From: Oscheius tipulae
Lineage: Eukaryota; Nematoda; Chromadorea; Rhabditida; Rhabditidae
Length of the DNA: 64,000 bases
Assembly: GCA_037178975.1 (NCBI GenBank)
Contig: JASJZH010000005.1
Coordinates: 1,488,001 to 1,552,000 of the forward strand
Reading direction: 5' to 3'
The notes under the pieces are model-generated. The model worked only from the letters and a program-made list of their open reading frames with translations, made no database searches and was not told where the DNA came from. Each line of letters starts with the position of its first letter. Position 1 is the first letter of the stretch. The position numbers and the translations under genes were made by a program. Below, one piece after another: positions 45,918 through 56,800 of the stretch.

Positions 45918-46950
45918 TCAGAGTAGAGAAGGCTTCTTGCAGACAAAGGCTCGAAGAGTAGCAATCGAATCAGTATTGTCAAATTTGTACCTGTAGCCTG
46001 GGATAAGATACTCGTCTGCAAAAAGCTAAAATTCTATAACTTGTTACTACTTCGTCGGACTTACATATCCATAGTTTTTCTCAGGCCATGGCGCATCCGG
46101 TGCCCAAATCTGGTAGTCGAAGGGGGTCCCATCAGTCCAAGACCACGCATTATTCAGAAAACGATGTCCGATAATAACTTAGTTTGGTCCTGGGCCATCC
46201 CTGTTTGCGACAATTCACTGACAAAATAGATCTCTTCAGAGCTGTGAATAGAGGCCAAATGACCACCGGCGTCCTCAACACAGGTCGCTTCAGCTTCATC
46301 TGCATAATTGGCTCGAGATCCAATGAAAGTTCTGTAACATGAATCGGTTTTGTTGAAGTATGTCCAGCCAGTCTCACATAGAGCTGAAGACTCTTCAACA
46401 GTAATATAGTCAACAAACCGTGTCTAGGAGTTGGCTGGATAGTCTGAGAGACTGGATCGGTCAAATGTAGGAGAGCTTGTTAGAACAGTTCGGATTTCTA
46501 AACTTGGTAGTCCAGCCACAGTCTCCCAGTCTCTCAATCTACCCCCACAGATTCGTTCCTCCCTGAATAGCAGCACACTGCCCGCTTTGAGACTGTCCCG
46601 GCGCCCAGTTACTATATGCATATGCTGACCCATCTACCCATGTCCAGTCACTCTGCATCAAACTGTTGAGTCCAATATAGTAAGATTTCTCCGAAGTGCA
46701 GACTCCAAACAAAAGAGTTTACAAAGCCATTCCCCACAGTAGCCAAAAAGCCACCGTCCCTATTACAGGACACGATGGCCCCGACATAGTTTTGAACGTT
46801 CGAAGAGATTTTGAAGCAGCTAAAGGTTGAAAAACGAATACAGTTATTAGCTTACGTGTTGACCTTTGGATCCAGATAGTATCCAGGTTGGCATTGTTGA
46901 GAAACAACTATGTAAGTTGTTACAAAGAGAAGGACCCAAAGTTTCAGCAT
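45918..46950 (-). pseudogene. Second two-domain C-type lectin copy, broken by three frameshifts
   Basis: The exon layout is the same as in the intact neighbour: signal peptide exon 46950-46856 (MLKLWVLLFVTTYIVVSQ), then exons starting at 46819 and 46498 and onward to TGA 45918-45920. Compared with the intact gene it lacks about 8 nt in the first lectin domain (after the NSFV stretch). A 4-nt deletion turns the conserved YIC into YI-stop, and another 4 nt are missing in the second domain after GMAQD. These lesions make a full product impossible. Splice sites and the AATAAA end are still present, so a transcript is possible. Confidence 0.85.
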
Positions 46951-47209
46951 TGTAGACTGGAAGTTTCGGGAATGGAGTCCACAATCAGCTCGCGGCTCTT
47001 TTTATGTCCTCTCTCAAAAAGCATAGTAAGATTACGACACTTCGATAAACCTTCGCGATAAACGCCGGCTTCGTTTTTTTGAGGAAACAATTGTAAAAAA
47101 AAGTTTATTCTAAAGGCGCAGCTAACTGGTTGGACAGGCCAAGAGACAAAATCGGTTCTACAGATGTACTGGAGATTTGTTGGACAGGCTGGATTTTCTT
47201 AAATTTGAT

Positions 47210-47470
47210 TTGTCGCTATCTCGGTCTCAACGTACATCCACAAGCTCAGTCTTCCTCGGACTCTCACACACTGTCCGCCTTGAGAGACAGTGCCAATGTA
47301 AAGTTGGTATAAGAAAACGGTGTTCCATTTACGCACGCCCAGTCTCACGTCTTTTGAGCTATATTGTTCAATCCAATCCAGTAAAACTTCTGAGAGTTCA
47401 GAAGACTTTCAACGAAGGCGTTTACAAAACCGCTCTCAACCGTAGCCAGAAAGGCTCCGCTTCGATTTAT
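47210..47470 (-). pseudogene. Third C-type lectin fragment
   Basis: On the minus strand it reads RSGAFLATVESGFVNAFVES and FYWIGLNNIAQ, then an in-frame TGA in place of the tryptophan region, CVNGTPFSYTNF, and a second TGA. No signal peptide or second domain is present. It is a decayed relic of the same family. Confidence 0.8.
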
Positions 47471-47475
47471 AAACT

Positions 47476-47672
47476 CTCGACGATTTTTGAGTAGTTTGGT
47501 AGAAAATGCAAATATTTCAGGTCGTCCTTATAGTTTGGACAATAAGAAGCTCGTCAATACTGAGTATTTCTGTCTCTCTGCCTCCCTGTTCCCCTGTCTC
47601 TCTATCTTTTAATCTCTCCGTCTCTGAGTGTCTCTGTCTCTCTGCATTTGACTCATAACTTCCGGATCCATG
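47476..47672 (+). repeat. Direct copy of the SR/KE-gene upstream flank
   Basis: Matches 41880-42074 in the same orientation, including GAGTAGTTT.GTAGAAA.TGCAAAT, AATACTGAGTAT, the TCTCTGTCT run and CCGGATCCATGA. The match ends near the ATG of the SR/KE gene; here it leads into the promoter of the cysteine-rich gene instead. Confidence 0.85.
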
Positions 47673-47840
47673 ACGTATGTGTCCCCTCTGCCCTCCGGAC
47701 TTTCCCCGAAGCAGACAATCGTTTGCGGTAAGGTGAATCACGCGAAGAGGGAGAGCAACCGGCTCCCTCCTCGCGAGGGTGAGATGCCCAGGGGCTGAGT
47801 ACAAAAGAGCCGTCGGCGGTCCGGAACAGTCTCAGCCGAA
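47673..47840 (+). promoter_or_regulatory. Upstream region of the cysteine-rich gene
   Basis: A GC-rich 168 bp between the duplicated flank and ATG 47841, unlike the A/T-rich surroundings. TACAAAAGAG about 30 nt before the ATG is only a weak TATA-like element. No trans-splice acceptor is obvious. Confidence 0.3.
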
Positions 47841-50800
47841 ATGGGATCACCTCCTCCTTTTCTACAACAAACAAGAACTACGACCATTTTGTTATTTGTA
47901 GCTAATTATTTTATTCTGGCAGGTATGTACGATAATATCATCATTTTCAGTTTCTTTTTGGCCTTATGAATAAGTTGAAACATTTTTATTGTCTTGTTAG
48001 GAACACAACATTGCCGTAGCAACTTTGAATCTTTGAATCCACCCGTACGCCTGTTGAAACCTCATTTCATAAATTTGAATTTGGGCTAATTTCTACAACT
48101 GATAAAGAACCATAGTATATTCACATGCCATCCACATAGTATGAAAAACTCGAGGGCTTTTATATAAACATTCGATAAAACATTCTTTGATTTTTGAGAC
48201 TCTTGTCCGTAGCTTATGTTCGAGATGTGATGCGTAGTTACAGGTTCTCCCTATATTTGCTTATTTTATAGTGCCCGCTATCAACGTGTAACAGAAATGG
48301 CTGGAATCTCATGCCAATACGATATTGCTGAAACATTTTTCTTCAGAAAAACACTTGTTGTAAACGCTCCCAGTCTGAAACATTTTCCAGAAGAGTTGTT
48401 GTAGCGAGTCCTCCATTCTTTGACATTTCTATTTTTCAACCAACGCCACTTTATCAAAAGCGATTGTCTTGTCATTCATTTCTATATGATTCTATGGAAG
48501 CAAACCAGATTTTCTATACGCCACTTTTCAAATTAGGCAAACTTTTGGTTTCACGACTTTGGCTGATGGACCGTTGGGGCTCGTGGCAGGTAGAGTCCAG
48601 CTATTCTGACAGGAGCAGCGTTTTTTCAGTGACACATCTGACAAATTGACTCGCTTGATAAAAATGGGGTTTTTTTCTGAATGTTTCAGCCTAGCATATT
48701 ATACCCCTAAAAACGTAGAACTGCTGCAATTCTGCTTTTCATAAATTTGTTATAGAAATCGTCTTTCTGTTCAGCGAACAAGCCTAGATCTTTGCCCTTA
48801 TACGAAAAGTTTGAAAAATTTCCCAGCCTTGGGATTTTCGTGAGGATGAGAGAACTTCTTCTCCCTTCCAGGAAAACGACTGCCTAAAGACATCCGGTCA
48901 CTTTTTGTTGTGTTCCCGAGAACAAAAGGAGAGCGCACAGACGCTCTCGCGCCTGCCTCAATGGCTAATATTGCGTCTCCCGGACTGTTTACTTAGAGAA
49001 AACAGTCCTCACTTGACCGTCGGGTCGGGTTCTCTTCCTTCTGGGAAGAAGTTTGGTCTTTCTGGGGAAGAAAAAAAGGAACTATGGAGAGAGACAGGAA
49101 AGAAGATTTCGAAACGTTGTATTTTTGTTGGCAACGACCTTCAGCTACTGCGAATTCATGTCAGTTTGATATAATAATTTGGTGTCTACATATTCAATGA
49201 GATCGTGAAACACAAAAAGAGTAGCAGAAATAATTGAAGTCGAAAGTTGGTGAACTTCTTGATTAACTTTACTTTTCACCAGCTGGTAAAGGGAGAGCTA
49301 GTTTTTCTGGTACTCGTATTCCTGGTCAACGGTTCAAATCTAAAAATTACTTTTGGGAAGTCACCCTCGAACGTCGGTTGTCTAGACTCTTTTCGATTTC
49401 AACCCACTCTTTTTTCCAAGGATACCAAGCGTGTTGAAGAGTTCGGATTGAGAAGTAAACTTAACTTTGTCACAAAAAATGGGTAGAAAACCACACAAAT
49501 CCGTATCGCTTATTGTGAGTCCCATTGTCATATTGGAACAAGCAGTCTCAACAATAACTATAAGGCTGAAACATGTAGAGGCCAAACCTCCGGTCGAGTA
49601 TAGAGTTCAGTAAAACACAATTTCTCATAGTTCCATAGTGAAACACAAAGAATTTTCAGCTAATTCTTCTCCGACAGCCGGAAATGTTTGTATGACAGTG
49701 GTGCCCTTCAGACAGGCTGATAATAGTTCGCGGTTCTACGAATGTTCTGCACTCGGAAAAGAGGAGGTAGAGGGACAGAGAGACAAAGACCGGAATCTTC
49801 CAGGTCTCCGGCTACAAGCTCTCCGAACGCTACCTTGGTGTCTGGCAGTTGAGAGATTGTCCCGCCAGTCACGAGTTTGACGAAACGAAGCAGAAATGTG
49901 TGGATCGGAAAACCTTCCGCCGACAGCAAGCCACCTGTGGAACCAATCCGACAGCTACTGGTTGCAGTGCTCCATGTCAGGGTGAGTTTAGTCTTATTGT
50001 TAGCAGCTGAACCGATCATCAGAGCGAAGTTCTAGTATATAACTTAGGATACTGTGAAACAAGTTTTGTGATTCTCTTTCATCGGCTATTGCAAGGGCTG
50101 TTTAGAACAATGCTTAGCACACTGACTCTATGGCAGGAGTTGAACGTAAGACGCTTCAAAGTTTTCATAGACAGTGTACTAAAAAAATCTTCTTAATCTT
50201 CGGAGAGGTAAAAGTTTTGATTTTAAAAAATTTCATTACTTTGGTATAAGAGAAATGTTTATTGCACAAGAATTAGAACAATTCATGTTTCAACAATGTA
50301 GTATAAGGCCACCGACCAATGTGTGCGCATTAGGCGCGGGGATGATGAGGCAAAAAATATCTCAAAATATATTCGGATATCGATGGTTTCATCCTTGAAA
50401 TCTTTCACCACCTTGGTATACGATGGACAAGAAATTAATTCTCTTTCCGGCCCAAGCTCTTTCTTCAAAGTTTTTGACAAAGTTCTCCGAAAATCCGGAA
50501 AATATTCTTTTTTCATATGTTTCACATGTTGAATTGAGCAAGTTCTGCAGCTTACTTGGACTGTCTTATTGTCTTTCAAAAGAAACAAAGATTCAATGAA
50601 CTTGCAACTAATCGGTTATTCTTTTAGCTCAGAGCAGTATTCCCCTCGTTGGAGCTCCATGTAACTGGATGTCTTCTTCTTTGGTCCGCGATCCAGCCAA
50701 TAGCAGCTATTTTTTGATGTGTGCAGCTCAAGGAGCAGGGTATGATCCCTTTTCACAGAGAGACAAAAAAAACAGAGAGACAGTGAGGCGGAGAGACGGA

Positions 50801-53800
50801 GAGACACAGAGACAGGGAGACTAAGAGACAGAGAGATAGGGAGACAGATAAAACCAACTTCAGAGCCTCTTGCGGAGAATGGCAACGAATTCCCTGTGCT
50901 TCGAATTCGGTCTTCGACACGGTTGTCTCTCTCTGTGTACCGTCGAGTGTACAGAAGTCGTCGCCTTGTGGAGAGCAACAGGTACATTTTTTGTTTTGAA
51001 AAAAATCCGGCACTACCAGTGAAGCTATCGCAAGCGTTTCTATTTTAAGGATACTTGAAACAAAAAAGAAAGCTTCTTTTTTTAGGTAGCAGTATGTAAC
51101 TGTGCTTCCACTACTGCTCCGAACAACTGTCCTGGAGTGACTACTTGTAAGCAGGTACTTTCCATGATTCTGCCAAAAAAGTACTAAATTTTTCAGAACG
51201 TCTGCTGCATGCAAACGGATGTGTTTACTGGCAACTTTATCCAGAATCAGGCGCCTCGTAAGTTCTCTGTCTCTCGGCTCCTATGTTTTGCTGTCTCTCT
51301 GTCTCTATCAATCCAAATTTTAGTATGTCCTGGCTCCAATGTCCCTCCACTGGCTTCTTGTAATGAAGAATGCCCCCAATGTAAGTTTCTTGTCCAAATT
51401 TCAATTTTTCAACCTACAGACTCTTCCTGTACCCAAGGAATCGGCTGCTGTCCAGTTCCAGTCGGCAATGTCAACCAGCCACTAATACAGATCTGTGAGT
51501 TTCCAGTGCTTGGACGAGCGAAAAAAATGTTTTGCACTTCAAAAAATACTTTCGTCAGAAGCACTGTTGACCACAACACAAACTTGGATGGAATAATTTT
51601 CCGTTCTTCACCTGATCATATACAGTGCGCGTCATAACTATAAAGGCACCCCAGTTTTTAGCTGTAGAGCCAAAACTACGCACTTTAAAAAAAATCTGAC
51701 AATGCCATCTTTTTCTACGGTATTCAAAACCCTTGTAAAAAAAATCTACAGACCCATCGGATTATCCTTCTGCCCTAGATAAACAAAAAGGTCTCGACGT
51801 TTCGAATTCAGAAGCGTCAAAACTATAAAGGCAGACGGTATTTAGAGTTTTTACTTATCGAGACATGTTAAATCATGCGTATAAAAGAATGGAAAAGTTG
51901 CTTCTGGCACTCGTTCAACACCTGCTCATCTCCGAATACCTTTGTGATGCCTCTAGGAGCCCGCCTAACGGTGCAGGTGTTGAACGAGTGCCAGAAGCAA
52001 CTTTTCCATTCTTTTATACGCATGATTTAACATGTATCGATAAGTAAAAACTCTAAATACCGTCTGCCTTTATAGTTTTGACGCTTCTGAATTCGAAACG
52101 TCGAGACCTTTTTGTTTATCTAGGGCAGAAGGATAATCCGATGGGTCTGTAGATTTTTTTTACAAGGGTTTTGAATACCGTAGAAAAAGATGGCATTGTC
52201 AGATTTTTTTTAAAGTGCGTAGTTTTGGCTCTACAGCTAAAAACTGGGGTGCCTTTATAGTTATGACGCGCACTGTACATTGCTAGTTGGAAGTTTTTAC
52301 TTCTTTTTTACTTTTTTCCTTACTTCTGCACCTTTCTCATTGAAGTTTGTAGCATTGTGTTCCTTTGGATGAACAGAGAATGTTTCAACCGAACATCTAA
52401 AGCGCGGTCTTTTTCATTTAAAAAAACAAAACAAAATTTTTCAGCCCTCTGTCCCGGCTCCTACGCTCCCCCAATTGGGCAATGTGGCAGCTGTCCATCT
52501 GGGACCAACTGCAACCAGCAGCTCAACATGTGCTGTCCACAGTACAATCAGCCCTCGCCGGACATCGTCTACAATGTTGTTCTTCTCTGTCCGAGTAGGT
52601 TTCAGTAATTTTTAGGAACCAGGTTTTAATTATTGCTGCGCATGAGTTACTTAGATACAAGACTATACTTTTGAGGATGGCAACTGAATAGTTATGCAAA
52701 GTGAACCCAGTTCTTGTAATACTTCTGTGGAATATATTTAGGACTTTTTTTCGTTATTCGGGTGATAGATACAACTTTTGAGTCTAGAGCTTCAGTGTTT
52801 TGGGGAACCGATGAACAAAAGAGCGTGAAGCAAAGTGAATCCAGTGTTTTTATCAACTTTATGAAACATAACTATGGCTTTCTGACAGTCACATGCGTAT
52901 AAGACGAAGCTTTTGAAACTAAAATTTTATAATTTTGGGTATAGAAAGCTCGGAAAGAGTGGAGCAAACTATATCCAGTGCCTATACCAACTCTTTGAAA
53001 CAAATTTATGGGTGACTGTATCTTTCTTGGGTTAGCAGTTTAGAAATTTTGAAGGAGACTCAGAAGAAAAGTGCAACAGTACGAATATAGCTCGTACATG
53101 AACCTAAGGCTTAGGCTTGGTCTTCATTAACCCAATCTCTTTTTCATCAACTCGTGTCGTCGTCCTGGAAACAAAAATGTTTCCGCAGAGCTATAGGACC
53201 CTTGAATTTGAGGAAGAGTTTTACCAGGGAAGTAGGGTTTTGTTTCAACCACTTAATACACTCAGTCACAACCGAATCTGCTATTGGTTACGTGATCCAA
53301 TCTTTCATATTTTCTGCCAGTACTTTCAAAAACCTTACTTTTTAGACGGTTCGCCGGCCACTACACCCTGTTCCTCTGGCTGTTCTTCAGGATACGGATG
53401 TTTCCAGGGAGCCTGTTGTCCACTGACCTGCCCGATGGGTCAGGTACAGTATCTCTGTCTGTCTATCTTCTGAAACAAAAAGCCTTTTGTGTTTCACAAT
53501 TTGTTTAATAACGATTTCGAGCACCACACAATATTCCATCTTGTTCCTACAGAAAAAAAACATCTACAATTTCCAGACAGCGATAGGATTCTGTGCTTCC
53601 GGCGGCTGTGGAACTGGTCAATGTAATAAGCAAGCAGGGTGCTGTTGTCAGGAGATCATCAAGCTACCGGTCTGTAGCAATGGTCAACAGAGTCAGAAGA
53701 GATGTTCTGTTGATCCGGTGAGTCTTTTCTCAAGACTATCATTCCACAGTAAGAAATCTTTCGTATTTCAAAGAGAGTACAAGACACTTCCTAGGTCCAA

Positions 53801-56800
53801 GTTACCAGTTGATTTATTCCTGTGCAGTTTTCGCCTGAACTCTGGTTTCAAATATCGACAAGTTTTATCACGCAGGTATAACCGAATTTTTGCCTGTTCT
53901 CGTTACTCTAATTCCTGCATAACAGCCAATACTGACATCTTCAATAGTATCTAGCCAAGTTTCATGTTTCAACCCTGACGTATTTGGAAATTGTGAAACT
54001 TAATAATATTTATTCTCTGTGCTATATAACGAAAGCGTATGCTTTCCGAAAAATCATCAACTTACTACTATCGATCTTATTGAAAATGTGTGAATGAGGA
54101 ATTTGGTATAGAAGAATCCAGCGGTAGTCTTCTGTGCCTCTGGAGGCTAAGCGACAGCCCCTATCCCGAGTTTTGAATAAAGAAAGAACACGTTTTTCAT
54201 GTTTCAAAACTTACACACGGTCCTTGAAACTTCCTGGTATTTCGTGCGTTTAGTTTGACTGGCTACTAAACATATGTTTCAACAAACCCAAACAGTTCTT
54301 GACACAGGCATTACCTCAATTTCGTGCACTTCCTTAACTTTGAAAGTAAGACAAGTTTCATGTTTCAAACCCTTGATAAACCGGAATCTTGAAATTTTCT
54401 GGTATTTAATTGAATTTTCCACAAACTGAATGAAGCATGTTTCAAAAAACTTATATAGTTCTCGACACTGACTTAATTTTGAGAACTTCAGATTTTGAGT
54501 TCGAGAGTTAGATAAGTTTCATGCTTCAAAACTTGCATAAATTATTATGTGTTTTCTTCACTCGGGGTCCTACAATGATAGTACAGAATACAATATTTCA
54601 TGTTTCATCAATGACGTGGATGTATTGAAATCTTGAACCGATACTAAACGTCACCTATGACTTTTTTTTTTTACAAAATTACTACCAAACTGAAAATGTT
54701 TCCTTGTCCCTGTACAGTATAGAATATTCTAGGAGAGTCACTTTTAGACGTATACCGGTTTTTCAGGAATGCGGTCCGAACATGGAATGCTCCAACGGTG
54801 GCTGTTGTCCCATGCCTTTCTGTCCGACTGGAGTACAGGTTTGATTTTTCTTGTCTTCCAGATTTCCATACTTTTAGGCTTCAAGCCGGTGCCGTTTTGG
54901 GAATTCCTGTGTGGCTGGCTTCTCCTGTATGGAGGGACTCTGTTGTCCTCTTCCGAGGTGTCCAAATGAGATTATTTCTCTTGGTGAGTGGAGCTAGAAA
55001 GTAGTTTTTGATTTGTTATCAAACCTTTAGCATAGTTCAAACTTCGCCTGCCAGTATAACCGAAACTTGAAACATATAGCATTGAGTTTGCTGGTATTCA
55101 AGAGGCTATGAACAATAAGATTTTCGAACGTTTCATATGTTAATGTGACTGCTTTTTGTTCGGCCAATTGAGAAAATATATCAGATGTTCTTGGAAAGTT
55201 TTGGACCCTGCTATAGCAACGATAAGATTCCTGAACATTTTAATACTTTAGTCAAAAACCCTAAAGAGTTGCAACAAACGTTTCTTTCTCAATTGGAATC
55301 AAAAAGAAAAAAGCATATGCTGCTGAAAAACTGGTTCCGTGTTCAACCATGGAATGTTTCAAGAGGCAATTGTTTTTCTTGCAAGTTCACGATTCCCTCG
55401 CGGATCTGCAAGAAAATGGTAATAGGCTATCAGCAATAAGATTTCTGAATGCTTCTATACGTTAGTCAATCATTCGAAAACTGCTTTTTTGGGCCTATTG
55501 AACAAAGAAGTATAAAATGTTCCTGCACACGTTATGAAACCTGTTACATATACTATAAGATCTTCGAATGTTTCATACTTTAGGTAAGACTTCAGGGGGT
55601 TTGGAAAATGTTGGTATATCTAACAGCTGCGAAAAAAAACTAAAAAGTGAATGCTTTGAAAAGTTTTGCAATCTGTCCCTTGTTCAACCATCGAATGTTT
55701 CAAGAGACAGTTGTATAGCAACAAGTTTGTAAAGCCACAATTCATATTGGGCTTGGGCAAGAAAGTAGTTTCTCATACTCTAAACAGCTCATCTAAAAGC
55801 TGTCCTTTTTTTTAACTAGATACATCTCAGAAACCTCTAGATTTATCCAAAGCGAGAAACTATAGTCTACGCCAATTAGCAATAGCGGTGTCCACAAGCA
55901 CTAAACGTAAAATTTAAAACACTTTTTCGAATACCACAAATCATTAGCCTGACAAGCTTGAAACCGGGAATACATGAAACTTTCAGGTCTTTGCACAAGA
56001 ACATTAGACTGTGGTCGAGCCGGAGTCGAATGCTCTAACGGAGCCTGTTGTCCGCTGCCCACTTGTCCAGGAAATGTCGTTTCTATTCAGAGGTAAGGTT
56101 TTTTTAAGTTTCACCAAAATCGCAAATAGAAGAATTTTCTTGGGCATTTGATAGTCTGACCTTTGATTCTCTAATTGTTCAAAATTTGTCAAAAACAGAT
56201 AGTTTCGCTAGCTTTCCGAGCAAATTTATACATTTTCCGGTATTGGGATGTTCTACAAAGTTGTAGGGGCTGATCTCGTCTACAACTTTGTAGAACAGGG
56301 TTAGCCCTAAAAATTCTGTTTTGATGCCAAAATGGAATCTATTATCGCATAAACCTGGCCGAAATGTTCGCGTCGGTCAGGTTTGCTCGCACGGCCAGGC
56401 CCGGCTTGTAAACAGCGCGCACCTTTGGTCAGTACCCTGCTGAGGTTTGCCCTGACCAGCTAGTTTTCATAGTAATTTGTTTCAAGAACTATTTAAAGCT
56501 AGGATATTCTACGAAATTTTGTTCCACACGTGTGACTGATTGCACTTAGAATATTAGGGTAGCTGTCGCACTTCACCCCCGCCTCCATAATTTCTTGGAA
56601 ACAATCCGGCTGAAACCTAATCTATAGTTTTTCATACTATTTTCTTCACCTCGAGTGCAAAAAAAACTATAAAACCCTTCAGATGTTCTTCTGGCTGTAG
56701 CAATTGCTGCCCTGGAGGGTTCACTTGTAATAATGGTGGCTGCTGTCCATTGCCGAAATGTCCAACTGGTTAGTTGTTTTTTTTTAAGTCTTTCCCATTA

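Noticed and set aside
50616..51214. Minus-strand frames of 123 and 153 codons
   Set aside because: Antisense of cysteine-rich gene exons plus the simple repeat.
56250..56296. Hairpin as a microRNA precursor
   Set aside because: Stem only 17 bp, shorter than the ~30 bp typical of a pre-miRNA.
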